DNA from: Colletes latitarsis
Lineage: Eukaryota > Arthropoda > Insecta > Hymenoptera > Colletidae
DNA length: 64,000 bases
Direction: 5' to 3'
NCBI RefSeq assembly: GCF_051014445.1
Contig: NC_135144.1
Span: forward strand, 4,960,001 to 5,024,000
Shown: positions 48,564 through 60,732 of the stretch, piece after piece
Layout of the letters: the number at the start of each line of letters is the position of its first letter
How positions within the stretch are numbered: the first letter of the stretch is position 1
Notes under the pieces: model-generated
Database searches by the model: none
What the model was told of the DNA's origin: nothing
The model's input: the letters and a program-made list of their open reading frames with translations, nothing else
Position numbers and translations under genes: made by a program

Positions 48564-49209
48564 ATAAAAAAAATATATAAATATTTAAACGTGCATGTGA
48601 TAATATCTGCCTGCCAATTAAAAATATTACCGATGTTATTTTCTGTACAACAAAATTATAATTTTCATCATCCAATGGTCAAGCCAACTGCCAAGAATGA
48701 GTTATGCACGTCGTCCTTTCGTGCGATACAATTTGCTTAAAAATGTTTCAACCTCCTATGCAGTCCCGTCAGTTACACTGATTTCAATTACATCGCCAAA
48801 GAGATATCACACGCTCGAACGGCGATAAACGGTAGAACTCGCAGCTGCATGAAATAACAAATACCGCCATGGACGAGAAATTTATCCCGACCGATATAGC
48901 AGTCTAATTCTTGGCCGCACTTTTTCCGACCTCGTAATAAGAGTTACGGTTTCAATATTCCGGCAGCAGTTTTACGAACTCGCAACCGGTCCGGGAGGAT
49001 GCAACAAAAAAATTGAATTTATGGAAATCGCATCGAGAGTGCCGGAAAAAGGAGCAACACAAAAACAGCGTGTGCGCGCGTCCTGCCATACGCTCGCAAT
49101 CAAACGCAGGTATAATCAATCACGCAAAACTGTGCCCGCGATATCGTCGCGAAAATTAATCTGTTCGCGTAAAAAATGATATTTCAGATCAAAAGTATTT
49201 TCAAAATAC
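48564..49209. other. No gene recognised; GC-richer DNA
   Basis: CpG-containing, no recognisable frame or repeat. Confidence 0.4.
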
Positions 49210-49513
49210 TATTACTCGCTTAATAATGGACTAGACATTATGGCTTGGCAACGTTTCTGCATGCTTTCTACCAATTTTTCTGCATACGAAACCGAGTAAC
49301 GACCTCCATATTTTCCCAAATGTCGTCCGTTAGTACTTTGATAAAATGCGTTTTCCTCGAAGCTGTTGCTTCATGATCGACGACGCATTTTCGATAGGGT
49401 CTCCACGAGGGGACTGAAATGGCCAATGTAGCCATTTTTCCATTCGTTACAGAGATAACTTCGATATTCGGCGTTCGTATCTTCTCGTGGCATCGTGTAA
49501 CTCTGCGCTGCAC
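49210..49513 (-). pseudogene. Tc1-like transposase C-terminus, frameshifted
   Basis: Three minus-strand frames in succession give WPFQSPRGDPIENASSIMKQ (with the third catalytic E), then KVLTDDIWENMEVV, then SYAEKLVESMQKRCQAIM. Together these match the end of a Tc1-type transposase. At least two frameshifts break it. The open frame 49268-49513 is only one of the three and should not be read as a protein. Confidence 0.65.
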
Positions 49514-51159
49514 TGTGAGGCTATTACATACTTGTTAAACTGCGACAAACTGCGTCAAACATCGACCATTTTATAGTTTTATCCAGCTGTCTCCTGTTGG
49601 CAAGACACACACATTCCAAAACCCTTTTACTTTCCTTCGAACCTCTTCCAACTTCCCCAATCCAATACCTTCCGCGATAAACACGACTTTTCTTCGAAAC
49701 TGATACTATCTAATTCAAGCATTATCATACAGACACAGAGAAATTTTTTAAACTCACGATCAGTCAACAAATAAACAGCAGTCAACGAGAATCTTTTTGT
49801 ATTTTATTTAATAAAAAAAGTCTGCTACAGCCCGCTATTCTAGTGTTAACAACTATAGAAACAACATTTCCAACGTAAAAAGAAATTATTATTTTTGCAA
49901 AATCGATTGCATAATTATAGTTCTGACTTATGTTTAGTCAGTTTTTCCTGTCTCTAAACTTTCTACGCGATCTTAGTCAAACGTGTCTTTGTGTTATTTT
50001 GCATCCAAACCAATATTATTTCCAACGCATCTAACCACGTTATTAAGAACTTTATTAAAATATAATAAACGTGAAATGTTATTATATTTTGCATTATGCT
50101 CTTTGATTCTTGCCATTAGCTAGTTTGTTCCAAGATGGAAGTCGTCTGATATAATTGTAAGACAGTTATGTTGGATCCAATATAATATACTGCCTTTATT
50201 CACGATGAAGTAAAGTTGGGTGTATCTTATGGGGAATCGGCGATTAATCTCGACGGGACACGCGACGAACGTAGGACTCGTGGAGAGATGGAGAAACGAG
50301 AGACATCGATAACGGCTTAGCGAGAACGACGGGGCGCGGAATGGAGGGATGAAGAAGAGGGTGGAGTTTATCCCGGCGGTAGTATTTCTATTCCATCGGT
50401 GTCCTGTTAAAACTCGAGGTCTCACTCTCCCTTTTATTCTGGTTATTTCATATCTACCGTTCCCATCCCCGGTTCTGTTTTCAACCTGAGATAGGACTGA
50501 CATAATTTTCCAAGATAGTGCTTCCTGGTTCGAACCTTGCCGTTTCGCTTCCTCGTCCACAAACTCCATCTTCGTTTTCCACGGCCTTAGATCTCGCCGA
50601 GCCTTCCTGCTACTTTTTTCTTTTACCCTGTTCCCCCCACCCTCTTTTGCTCGCTGAAAGCAAAAGGGTCGCGTAAGTCACTCGATTCGAGGATCATCAC
50701 TTCTTCTTTCCTTCTTTCCTTGCTGGCTGCTTTCATCTGCCCTCTTCCCTTCCTTCCTACCATCCTTTCCGTTCTTCCCCATTCCACTGACCCTGTGACG
50801 AAACCAGTAGGATGATGTACGCCTTTGCAAGTCTATTATATCGTTTTTGATAGTCGTTATCATTGCTAAGAGGGTTCGGGGTCCTCGTTATTCTTTCATC
50901 GCGGCGCACCTTATTAAAGCTGAACGGAACGATTATTAAGAACACGTTTATCGTCCGGGGTTTGAATAGACGCTCTTATAGCAACGTCGATAGAATAACC
51001 GTTTACTCGGTCCCCCTGAACGCTGCGACGTCCTTTAATGATTTTACATACTTTGCAGAGATTTTTTCGACGAATTAAGTGGATGTTTGAAATTCTGGAA
51101 ACTTATAGTAGATGCTGCTGGTCAAAATCATAAGTTGGGTTCATTTTAAGCTCGTTTGT
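49514..51159. other. No gene recognised; GC-richer island at about 50170-51060
   Basis: A 149-codon minus frame (50120-50569) and several 61-71-codon frames occur without recognisable domains. Purine-rich/pyrimidine-rich runs at 50630-50770. Confidence 0.4.
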
Positions 51160-52840
51160 TGCCATAAACCTATTGTTTTTTAATACATAAAAGATAAAAA
51201 CACAATTATTAATCTTTTTTAAGAAATATTCTTTTAAGTTTCTCTGCAAAATTTATAAAATTTGCCCTTGCTCTTGCTCTTGCTCCTGCTTTTGCCTTTG
51301 TTCTTATTCTTGCACTTGCTCTTACACTTGACCTATTGTTTTTTAGTACATAAAAGATAAAGTCACAATTATTAATCTTTTTTAAGAAATATTCTTTTAA
51401 AGTTCTCTGCAAAATTTATAAAATTTGCTCTTGCTCTTGCCTTTTCCATAAAAAATATAACAATTCTTCCATCTAGATTACACTTGTTATCATAAACCTA
51501 TTGTTTTTTGATACATAAAAGATAAAACCACAATTATTAATCTTTTTTAAGAAATATTCTTTTAAATTTCTCTGCAAAATTTATAAAATTTGCCCTTGCT
51601 CTTGCTCTTGCTCCTGCTTTTGCCCTTGTTCTTATTCTTGCACTTGCTCTTACACTTGACCTATTGTTTTTTAATACATAAAAGATAAAAACACAATTAT
51701 TAATCTTTTTTAAGAAATATTCTTTTAAAGTTCTCTGCAAAATTTATAAAATTTGCTCTTGCTTTTGCCTTTTCCATAAAAAATATAACAATTCTTCCAT
51801 CTAGATTACACTTGTTATCATAAACCTATTGTTTTTTGATACATAAAAGATAAAACCACAATTATTAATCTTTTTTAAGAAATATTCTTTTAAATTTCTC
51901 TGCAAAATTTATGAAATTTGCGTTTGCACTTGCTCTTGCTCCTGCTTTTGCCCTTGTTCTTACTCTTGCACTTGCTCTTACACTTGACCTATTGTTTTTT
52001 AGTACATAAAAGATAAAGTCACAATTATTAATATTTTTTAAGAAATATTCTTTTAAAGTTCTCTGCAAAATTTATAAAATTTGCTCTTGCTCTTGCCTTT
52101 TCCATAAAAAATATAACAATTCTTCCCTCTAGATTACACTTGTTATCATAAACCTATTGTTTTTTGATACATAAAAGATAAAAACACAATTATTAATCTT
52201 TTTTAAGAAATATTCTTTTAAGTTTCTCTGCAAAATTTATGAAATTTGCCTTTGCTCTTGCTCTTGCTCCTGCTTTTGCCCTTGCTCTTACTCTTGCACT
52301 TGCTCTTACACTTGACCTATTGTTTTTTAGTACATAAAAGATAAAAACACAATTATTAATCTTTCTTAAGAAATATTCTTTTAAATTTCTCTGCAAAATT
52401 TATAAAATTTGCTCTTGCTTTTGCCTTTTCCATAAAAAATATAACAATTCTTCCCTCTAGATTACACTTGTTATCATAAACCTATTGTTTTTTGATACAT
52501 AAAAGATAAAAACACAATTATTAATCTTTTTTAAGAAATATTCTTTTAAATTTCTCTGCAAAATTTATGAAATTTGCCTTTGCTCTCGCTCTTGCTCCTG
52601 CTTTTGCCCTTGTTCTTACTCTTGCACTTGCCCTTGCACTTGCCCTATTGCTTTTTACACTTGACCTATTGTTTTTTAATACATAAAAGATAAAGTCACA
52701 ATTATTAATCTTTTTGAAGAAATATTCTTTTAAGTTTCTCTGCAAAATTTATGAATTTTGCTCATGCTTTTACTCTTGCCCTTGCTCTTGCTCTTGCCCT
52801 TCCCACCAAAAATGTAACAATTCCTATCTGCAGATTGCGC
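51160..52840 (-). repeat. Tandem array of ~328-bp dimeric units with CTTGCT runs
   Basis: About five units repeat with a 328-bp period (equivalent points at 51209, 51537, 51865, 52193 and 52521). Each unit is a dimer of two ~164-bp halves that share CCTATTGTTTTTT, AAAGATAAA and AATTATTAATC. One half carries a long run of CTTGCT variants, the other a short run followed by CCATAAAAAATATAACAATT. On the minus strand each long half gives a 67-codon frame (74 in the last unit) with an Arg-Ala-rich stretch. Confidence 0.93.
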
Positions 52841-54010
52841 TTCAATTTTCACAGAGCAGGTTACTCAAATTCGTGTTTGCTCAAACCAATCTTTACGGTA
52901 ACTAAGACAACTGACAACGTTTACCTATTGGGCATAGATTCCTACGGTTGATTGGATATTTTACTAGAATAATTGTTCTTTGGAAGCGTTCTCGGAGACG
53001 AGAAGAATTCCGAGGTCAGAAAGTACGGAGCACGTCGTAGTATGTACAGATGTTCTTGAAGGAGCACACAAGGTCGCCAGTTGGATACGGGCATACGGTG
53101 GAATGCGCCGGTCGTCCGGCAGCCACGTGAACGAGTTCGATTCTTTTCACGGAAGAATGGCTTTTCCGTGTCGCTGAATTCAGCGGTCAGCCCGCACAAT
53201 CGCGTCGCACTCGAGCTTCAGCGTCTACAACCGTTCGGCGTAGCTCAAAAATGGAGAGAATGAAGACGACGCCGAGAACTCAAGGACAATCGGTGCTCCC
53301 GCGAGGAAAGAAACTGTCCTAGTAGGTGACGGAGATCGGTTTCTTCGCTCTAAAAGGTTCTTCTCGTAGCCTTCAACCGATCAAGTATTTTCCAAATTTT
53401 TCTCCTTCCTTTTTCTTCCTGTCCCTTTAACCACCCTTCCACCCCTCTTCCCATCCCTTTCCACATCCTTTAAGGTCTACTTTCACCCGTTCCTACCCTT
53501 TCCTCTCTTCCTTTTCTTCACTTGTTTCTCACTTTTTCCTTTAAAGTGCGGCGCCTGCGGCTGAAGCGATATCACTTTCCGATAAAAGTCAGCTTCGCGC
53601 GCGCCTGTAAAGATTTGAGGATCCATTGCCAGGAACCTACGACGAATACGAAGGGAAGAGTCCTCACGCGTGTTCCTTTTGCATCCCACGACACCGAAAC
53701 CGTCCCAGACATGAGAAACTTTCGACGTGGATGTTTACTACCCGTTGTCACCGTGGTGGACAGCCGCTGTAGTTCAGCGTCAGGAACTTCCCGATCGACG
53801 TCCACGTCTCCATTTTATGCGAACCACGGTGTTCTTTATTATTCAACCACAGTCGTTTTCAAATATTTTTTGCTCCTGTTTCGATGTTTCTCTTTTACAA
53901 AGAATTTGGATTAAAGAGAGATATTATGCAGAGATCACAAGTGGCCAAGTAACTATAAACAAAGAGATAGACCATTCACACTTTCTTTTGATTCTTACAA
54001 GAAAAGACTA
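52841..54010. other. No gene recognised; GC-richer island
   Basis: CpG-rich between about 52980 and 53830. A 130-codon frame (53522-53914) and overlapping antisense frames have no recognisable domain. A pyrimidine-rich run lies at 53400-53540. Confidence 0.4.
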
Positions 54011-54542
54011 CAGCGCCACCTAGAGTACGCCATCTTGTAGACTAAAATCAACTTACAAGGAACCTTCGCGAACGGTCCGACTTCGATTTTGATGAAACTT
54101 CATACACTTATAAAGCAGCCAAAAATAATCGACACGTATTTTTTTTAGCTGCGACAACTCGAGTTTAAGGGGTGAAACCACCCCTTGGAGTTTTGGCTCG
54201 AAACGGCTACTTCCAAAACGGAAAGACATACGTAAAAATTGTTAATGGGCGAGGTTAATGGTATCTTTTGAACAATAACATGGTGTTAATAAATTTAACA
54301 AAATACTATTTGCTTATAACAAAAAAAAATTTATTAACTTAATTTTTCATTTTATTGAAATTTTCATAATGACAAAAAATGACGAGCATTTTATTCCAAA
54401 TCCATTGGTATGTAACATTTTGATGATTTTCATCTTGCGCGTACATCCACTATGCTAGTAGCCGTTCTAACTTTGATTTTAATGAAGCACTGTAGGCTTG
54501 CACTAAATTATACAATATAATTTTAAACTTAAATTTAAAATT

Positions 54543-55515
54543 TTAAACCGAAAATAATTTTTCCAGAACGATTTGAAATTTTTTAATTTTGTCGAAAAAT
54601 TTCACACTTACACGAATTTTTTTCTCCACAGTGGGCAGGAATTTGAGAGTATGTCTGTTCACCAAAAATGATTGCAATTGACCCCTGCAACCGAAAATAA
54701 TTTTTCCAGAACGATTTGAAATCGTTTTTTTCGCTGAAAAATTTAGGCACCTACCCCTCGTCGATTTCTCTTAAATATTCGATTTTAGTTTTTAATAATT
54801 TTGTTTGACACCCTACAGAAAAATTGTGTAATACTTTTTTGTAGGTGCCCATGGGCTCTGCTTCAGAAAAAAATTTCAATGAGATATCTTTACTATTGTA
54901 GGAGTTATGGCCGTTTAAAAATTGGACTACTTTTATGGGGTTTTTCACATTTTACGGGATCAAGGAGCAACTTTGCTAATATTTTTAGAATTTCTACATA
55001 TTCTTTACTAAAATACGCATTGATCGCTTTTTTAAACATTAAAATCCTTCAATCCGTTCAGAAGTTATGACATTTTAAAGATATGCATGAAATTTCAGGG
55101 AAGCATTTCTGGCCTCACATTAGATTTTCGGTAAAGAATTTTTTTCTTGAAAGTACGTATGATTTCAGGGTATGTCTATTCACCAAAAATGCTTGTAATT
55201 GACCCCTGTAACTACATACAATTTTTTTAGTATGATTTGATATTTTTTAATTTCATCTAAAAATTTCATTACCTACTCGAATTTTTTTCTCGAAAGTGGG
55301 TAGGATTTCAGGGGTATATGTATCCACCAAAAATGATTGTAATTGAGCCCCGCAACCAAAAATAATTTTTTCAGAATGATTTGAAACTTTTTAATTTAAT
55401 TTTGTTAACTTTTTAACGTAGCCTTCATCAACAAATCAGTATTCTTGATTTCCATCTTATTTTGGCCTCTAGAATCTCCCATTAAAATTTTTCCCAGGGG
55501 TGGCCGAATACCCTG
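54543..55515 (-). mobile_element. Family A element (A12), left end missing
   Basis: It begins inside an R block at about 54543, then another R block, one core, two R blocks and a complete right end (GGCCGAATACCCTG at 55515, followed by TA). It sits inside the long-TIR element. Confidence 0.87.
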
Positions 55516-55519
55516 TATA

Positions 55520-55696
55520 GATGAACAACCAAATGTATTCCAGAATCCTGTTGAGTACTGCTATTCTGTTCAAAATGAACCAAGATGCCATATTTGTGGT
55601 AACATGGCAATAATTAAATGCGCATGGTGTAAGAAATCTTTATGTTTCAAACATTTTTTCGACGAGTACCATCATTATCGAAACTACATAGAGTAA
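55520..55696 (+). pseudogene. piggyBac-type transposase C-terminal cysteine domain, isolated
   Basis: The plus frame reads VEYCYSVQNEPRCHICG, then IKCAWCKKSLCFKHFFDEYH and a stop at 55694-55696. The spacing C-x2-C, C-x2-C, L-C, H-F-F and Y-H matches the C-terminal zinc-binding domain found in many piggyBac-like transposases. The open frame runs upstream into the family A terminus (from 55445), producing a chimeric reading frame that is an artefact of the insertion. The catalytic domain is missing. Confidence 0.65.
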
Positions 55697-56972
55697 TTGC
55701 TATACAAACTGTATGTATTTATAATTTATAAATCGCTCCACCTTTGCCACGATGTCATAGGTGGATAATAAAAACAATTAATCTCTTCATTTCTGTTAAG
55801 AAACTTGTTACTGTTATTGTTACTTGTTACTTGTTATTGTATAATTTAGTGCCAGCCTACAGTGCTTGATTAAAATCAAAGTGGAACGGCTACTAGCATA
55901 GTGGATGTAAGATTGATGTAAATCATCAAAATCTGCAAAACTGTAAGAGGCAATTTTAAAATGTTACATACCAATGGATTTGGAATAAAATGCTCGTCAT
56001 TTTTTGTCATTATGAAAATTTCAATAAAATGAAAAATTAAGTTGATAAATTTTTTGTTGTTATAAACAAATTGTATTTTGTTAAATCTTTTAACACCATA
56101 TTATTGTACATAAGAAATCATTAACCTCGCCCATTAACAATTTTTTCGTATGTCTTTCCATTTTCGAGATAGCCGTTTTGAGCCAAAACTTCAAGGGGTG
56201 GTTTCACCCCTTAAACTGGAGTTACCGCAGCTAAAAAAAAATACGTGTCGATTATTTTTGGCTGCTTTATAAGTGTACGAAGTTTCATCAAAATCGAAGC
56301 CGGACCGTTCGCGAAGGTTCCTTATTAGGTCAGCTTCCATTGGGGATACCTTATTAATTCGCTTATGCTTAGATTATGGAATAATTCGCACTTTTTGAAT
56401 TGTAGGAAAGAATTATATTTAATATGTAGTTATCATATATGCATAACTAATACGTTTTATTTTTAATAGAGCACGTGCTTTAGATACGGATGCCATTAGG
56501 ATTAAGGACTCACACAGTTAAGCGGTAAATTCAAATTACTTGATTGCATTCAAAACTTTTAAGCTATTTTGATTATTGGGACCGAATAACATTATACAAC
56601 TAGACTATTTTGGTTTCGTCCCCATCCGGGTTTATTATAATTATTGTCGACTCTACTTAATTCGCATGGATATGATTTATTGTACTTCTATATCTTATTC
56701 GAGGGTTGTTATATGTTTTTAATGTGAATTTTTATGTAACTGGTCTCAAGTTGTTGTTAGAAAATATTACAATATTAGGAAAAAAACACAAACGAAAGAA
56801 AAAAGAACAAATTAGATGTTTGCAGTGACGTATTTATACACATCCAATTACCAAAATAGCTTAAATGTTCAAACATGATTTTTCCGAAAACTAAAAATAA
56901 ACGAAGTTTATCTAATGGAGGCTAACCTAAGATGATCGTGGTCTACAAAATGGCATACTATAGGTGGCGCTG

Positions 56973-58110
56973 AATTCCTACTAAATTCGTGATTTTCATA
57001 AGTGTATTGTGTCTTGAATTTTTATTTGGCATCGTATCACATAGTATTCATAGTAATACAGTATAACAATAATGTAATAGAGAAAATAAAAAATAATCTT
57101 CGTTAATAGAACCAGTGCTTCGATGGGTAGCACTGAATTTTGACATTCCGACGTAAGTTCACAAAGATCTCCGCCAAATTCATTCGATTTCTCGGCCCGA
57201 AATTGCAGTGCAAAAGGAAAACGGCGGACCCTTTTCACGCTAGCTTTTTTCATCGTGGCCACGGACAAAGGTAGCCTTTCTCGTTCCATCGATCGCTTTG
57301 CGGAACGTTTTTCTCAGTTAAGAGAGTAAGTACGTACCATACGTCGAACTTGAGGACCGAGAACGGGGAAAGGAAGCAGCAAAGACCGACCGAGCAATAA
57401 AAGGGTCTTTGCTCCGTGGCAGCGGCACCGACCAGTATTCGTTATTACAAAATATTTTACGGACCTCGTGGACGTTTTTATTAGCGAACCGTAAGGGCTC
57501 CAACGAGTAGAAGGTTTGCAGCATGCCGGCCACGCGCGTTCCTATCAATTACGTGGCTTCGTAACGTGTTCGCATGAAACTTTATTACGGACGATTCGTC
57601 AACTTAATCGATCGATACATTTCGCGAACCTGTCGTTCGTCGATTATCGGTAATTGCTGCACTTTGTTTTTTTTTCAGCAACGCTTTATGATATAAACGA
57701 TACGGTATTTTGTCTTTTAGTTTCTATCGGTTAAGTCGCCGCACACTACAGGCGTTGAACAAAAAGAGTCCAAGACTTTGAAGGTTTATAGTAAAAGGAT
57801 TCTCTTTACAGAAAATATTAATTGGTTCACTAATTGGTAGGGTTGCTTTGTGTTTAACCGGGAACTAAATACGTAATGTGAATCTCATTTGGCTAAAACA
57901 GTTTGAATAATATAGTGGGGGAGGCGCATCAGTTTTTCGCACCAAAATATGTAAAGTGGCATTTACCAATCGACTTCCTGTTGTATTATATCACTAAGTT
58001 TATATATATATATATGTAATTATTCGATATGTAACAATCGTTTAAATAATTTCTTGCATATTTACATATATGTACATATACAAACTATATTGAACGAGAT
58101 TATCTATATA
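56973..58110. other. No gene recognised; GC-richer island at about 57100-57640, (TA)n nearby
   Basis: Frames of 76-97 codons on the minus strand have no recognisable domain. A (TA)n run lies at about 57998-58016. Confidence 0.4.
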
Positions 58111-59077
58111 CAGCCCTGGAAACAATTTTAATGGGAGATCCTAGAGGCCAAAATAAGACGAAAATCAAGAATACTAATTTGTTGACTGAGATTTCGTTAA
58201 AAAGTTATTAACAAATTAAATTAATAAATTTCAAATCAGTCTGCAACGATTATTTTTGGTTGAGGAGGGAGGAGGGGGATCAATTACAATCATTTTTGGT
58301 CAATAGACATACCCTCGAAATCCTAACCATTTTTGAGAAAGGAATTCTTTACCTAAAATATAATTTCAGGTCAGAAATGTCACTCCAAAATTTCGTGCGT
58401 ATCTTTAAAACGTTATAACTTTCAAACGGATCGGATGATTTTAAAGTTTCGAAATGCAAATAACGCGTATTTTAGTAAAGAATATGTAGAAATTCCAAAA
58501 ATATTCCAAAAGTTGATCCTTGACCCCGCAAAATAAGAAAAACCCCATAAAAATGGTCCAATTTTCAAATAGCCATAACTCCTGCAATAGTCAATATATT
58601 TCAATGAAACTTTTTTCTGAGATAGAGCTGATGGGTACCTACAAAAAGTATTAGATAACATTTCTGTAGATCGTCAAACAAAATTACTAAAAATCAAAAA
58701 CGAATTTTTAAGATAAATCAATTGAAAGAAAAGTCAATTTTAATTATTTTTGGTCAATACACATATCCCCGAAATCCTACGCATTTGCGAGGAAAAAATG
58801 TGAGGTGTCTAAATTTTTAGACGGAAAAAAAATTTCAAATCGTTCAAAAAAAATTCTTTTTAGTCGCAAGGGTCAATTACAATCACTTTTGTTGAATAGG
58901 CATACCATTGAAATCCTACGCAGTTTTGAGAAAAAAAATTCAGTACGTGCGGAACTTTAAACATAAATGACTTTGTAACGAAGCCTCCATCAACAAATTG
59001 GTATTCTTGATTTTCGTCCTATTTTGGCCTCTAGAATCTCCCATTAAAATATTTCTCAGATGTGGTCGAACACCCTG
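58111..59077 (+). mobile_element. Family A element (A13), left terminus internally deleted
   Basis: It starts CAGCCCTGGAAACAATTTTA, lacking ~14 bp of the terminus (GGTGTTCGGCCACC) while keeping the terminal CAG beside TA. One core with a purine-rich R block, further R blocks and a complete right end at 59077. Confidence 0.88.
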
Positions 59078-60732
59078 TATATAAATACTCACATGTTTAT
59101 CATAAACTCTGCAATACAGAGTTTTCAGATTGTCATCAATTTCAAAAGTAGATTCGCTTGCACCTTGAATAGAAATTTTCATCAAGGTTTGTGTTATTTT
59201 CATTGCTTTTAGCATTTTAGTCGCAATCAGTCACCCCTCGTATCTGCCTGATTCGTCACATAATTTTCTTTCAATTTTCTTGAAGAAAAGAAATACATTT
59301 AAGGCAATGTAACGCGAATATTAAACCTGGTACAAATAAAATTTTTGACTAAATTTTCCTCGAAACTTTATCGTACAATTTTCATCAGATATAAAATTTA
59401 TCTTTTTATTTACTGTACGAGTAAAAAGTCGTTAGTTTACAAGGGAAAATAGATATGAAAATATTATAGATAAATAATATACAGTATATAATATAAAAAT
59501 ATGCATAGAACAAAATACAACTGATATTGAGATTTGTATAATAATTTAATTACAAATTGTAAACCTGATTTTTAAATAAAGAAATTTTAATTGCAAAAAA
59601 TTCAAGCTTTCTGTATGCGATCACTAGCGTGCAAATCCTGTTGATCGGGCCAGCAGAGTATTTACATAGTATGCAGATCATAATAGATGTATATTTTGTG
59701 TAACATTTCTAGCGTACAATACTTTCTTTTGCACTAATTTTTGAGGAAACCATTTTTCAATATGATTTTAAACAGAAGGGATATACACGAAGCAAAATTT
59801 ACAATCTTATTTCACACAGTGAGAAATTCTTTAGATTATCTAGCTTTCCAAGATCCACCTTTAAGTGGACGAAAAAATTGACGAGAAAGTTGAATTCTGC
59901 TTTTGATCTCAAAGTTCGGAGAACCCCCCCACAAACCCGTATAATTAGTTCGGTCCGAGAGAACCAATGAATGGAACTTTGTTATCTGGAAAGGAACCCC
60001 GCTGAGGAGAAGACACCTCAATAAGCGTCTAATTGCGTGGAACTTTCGCATAATGCACTTCAAATATTCGAACTCTGTATTTAGAGATCCGCAAAATCCC
60101 AAACTGAATCGTGTTTCGCACGAAATCTGTAATGTCTGTCTCTAACTGCGGTTTCGTGGGGGTTGCAGCAACTAATTAACCAGAGAGAAGCAACGGTTAC
60201 TTAAAATATTAGTTTGTAAGGATGTCAGGGATGGTTAACTAGCGTGTGGTCAGATTCAAATATTCGGACACTTTTGACTAAAATATATAACTATATTATT
60301 TAATATTATAAAAACTATTTGACGCAAAGGACATAAGCGTAAAATTCATAAGCGACTTCTCTCGACCAAAATTCAATGTAGACTGTCTTTCTGCTATTGA
60401 AGTCGAACCAAATTCTAAACAAATGAGGTCATCGATATGGAGGACCTCTTTTACTACGCACGTTTGAGAAGCAGACCCCCGAACGCATTTTGGCTTAAAC
60501 CTAAATACTTCCATCGACGTCAACGATAATGCTTCCCCGCTCCAAACACATATACGCTTCTTTCAAGTTATGATAGGAAGAAATCGATAAACTATGAATT
60601 TCCAATGTTTTAAAATTCGTGTAGAAGGAAACTCTCCAGCGATGGTTACTCCAGGAAGTGACCGCTCAAGGCCACGTCTAATAAACGTAACAAATTTTCT
60701 TGTAGAAAATTAACATATCCTTGTCCTGTCAA
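59078..60732. other. No gene recognised; GC-richer at about 59860-60560
   Basis: Short minus-strand frames (for example 59836-60102, 60296-60523) have no recognisable domain. A Tc1-terminus-like phrase (CAAATATTCGGACACTTTTG) occurs near 60257. Confidence 0.4.

Larger units (their letters stand above)
54057..56323. mobile_element. Element with ~470-bp inverted repeats (AAGGAACCTTCGCGAACGG), piggyBac-like relic inside
   Basis: The left arm (54057-~54525) and the right arm (~55855-56323) are reverse complements, including TTCATACACTTATAAAGCAG, AGGGGTGAAACCACCCCTTG (itself nearly palindromic) and TTATTCCAAATCCATTGGTA. The right arm has a ~30-bp extra piece. Between the arms are a family A copy (54543-55515) and a C-terminal transposase remnant. 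Most of the coding part is gone. Confidence 0.85.
54011..56972. repeat. Outer ~35-bp inverted repeat enclosing the long-TIR element
   Basis: CAGCGCCACCTAGAGTACGC at 54011 is matched in reverse complement at 56937-56972 (TAGGTGGCGCTG at its end), with GCCATCTTGTAGAC against its partner, over ~35 bp. The pair may be the true termini of a larger element or of a host element for the long-TIR element. Confidence 0.6.

Noticed and set aside
51209..52745. Five minus-strand frames of 67-74 codons in the 328-bp array as real genes
   Set aside because: They follow the repeat period, the Arg/Ala run is a translated CTTGCT microsatellite, and no family is recognisable. Treated as by-products of the tandem array.
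55445..55696. 83-codon frame as a novel fusion protein
   Set aside because: The first 25 codons are a family A terminus and the rest a piggyBac-type C-terminal remnant; the fusion is an insertion artefact with no native start.
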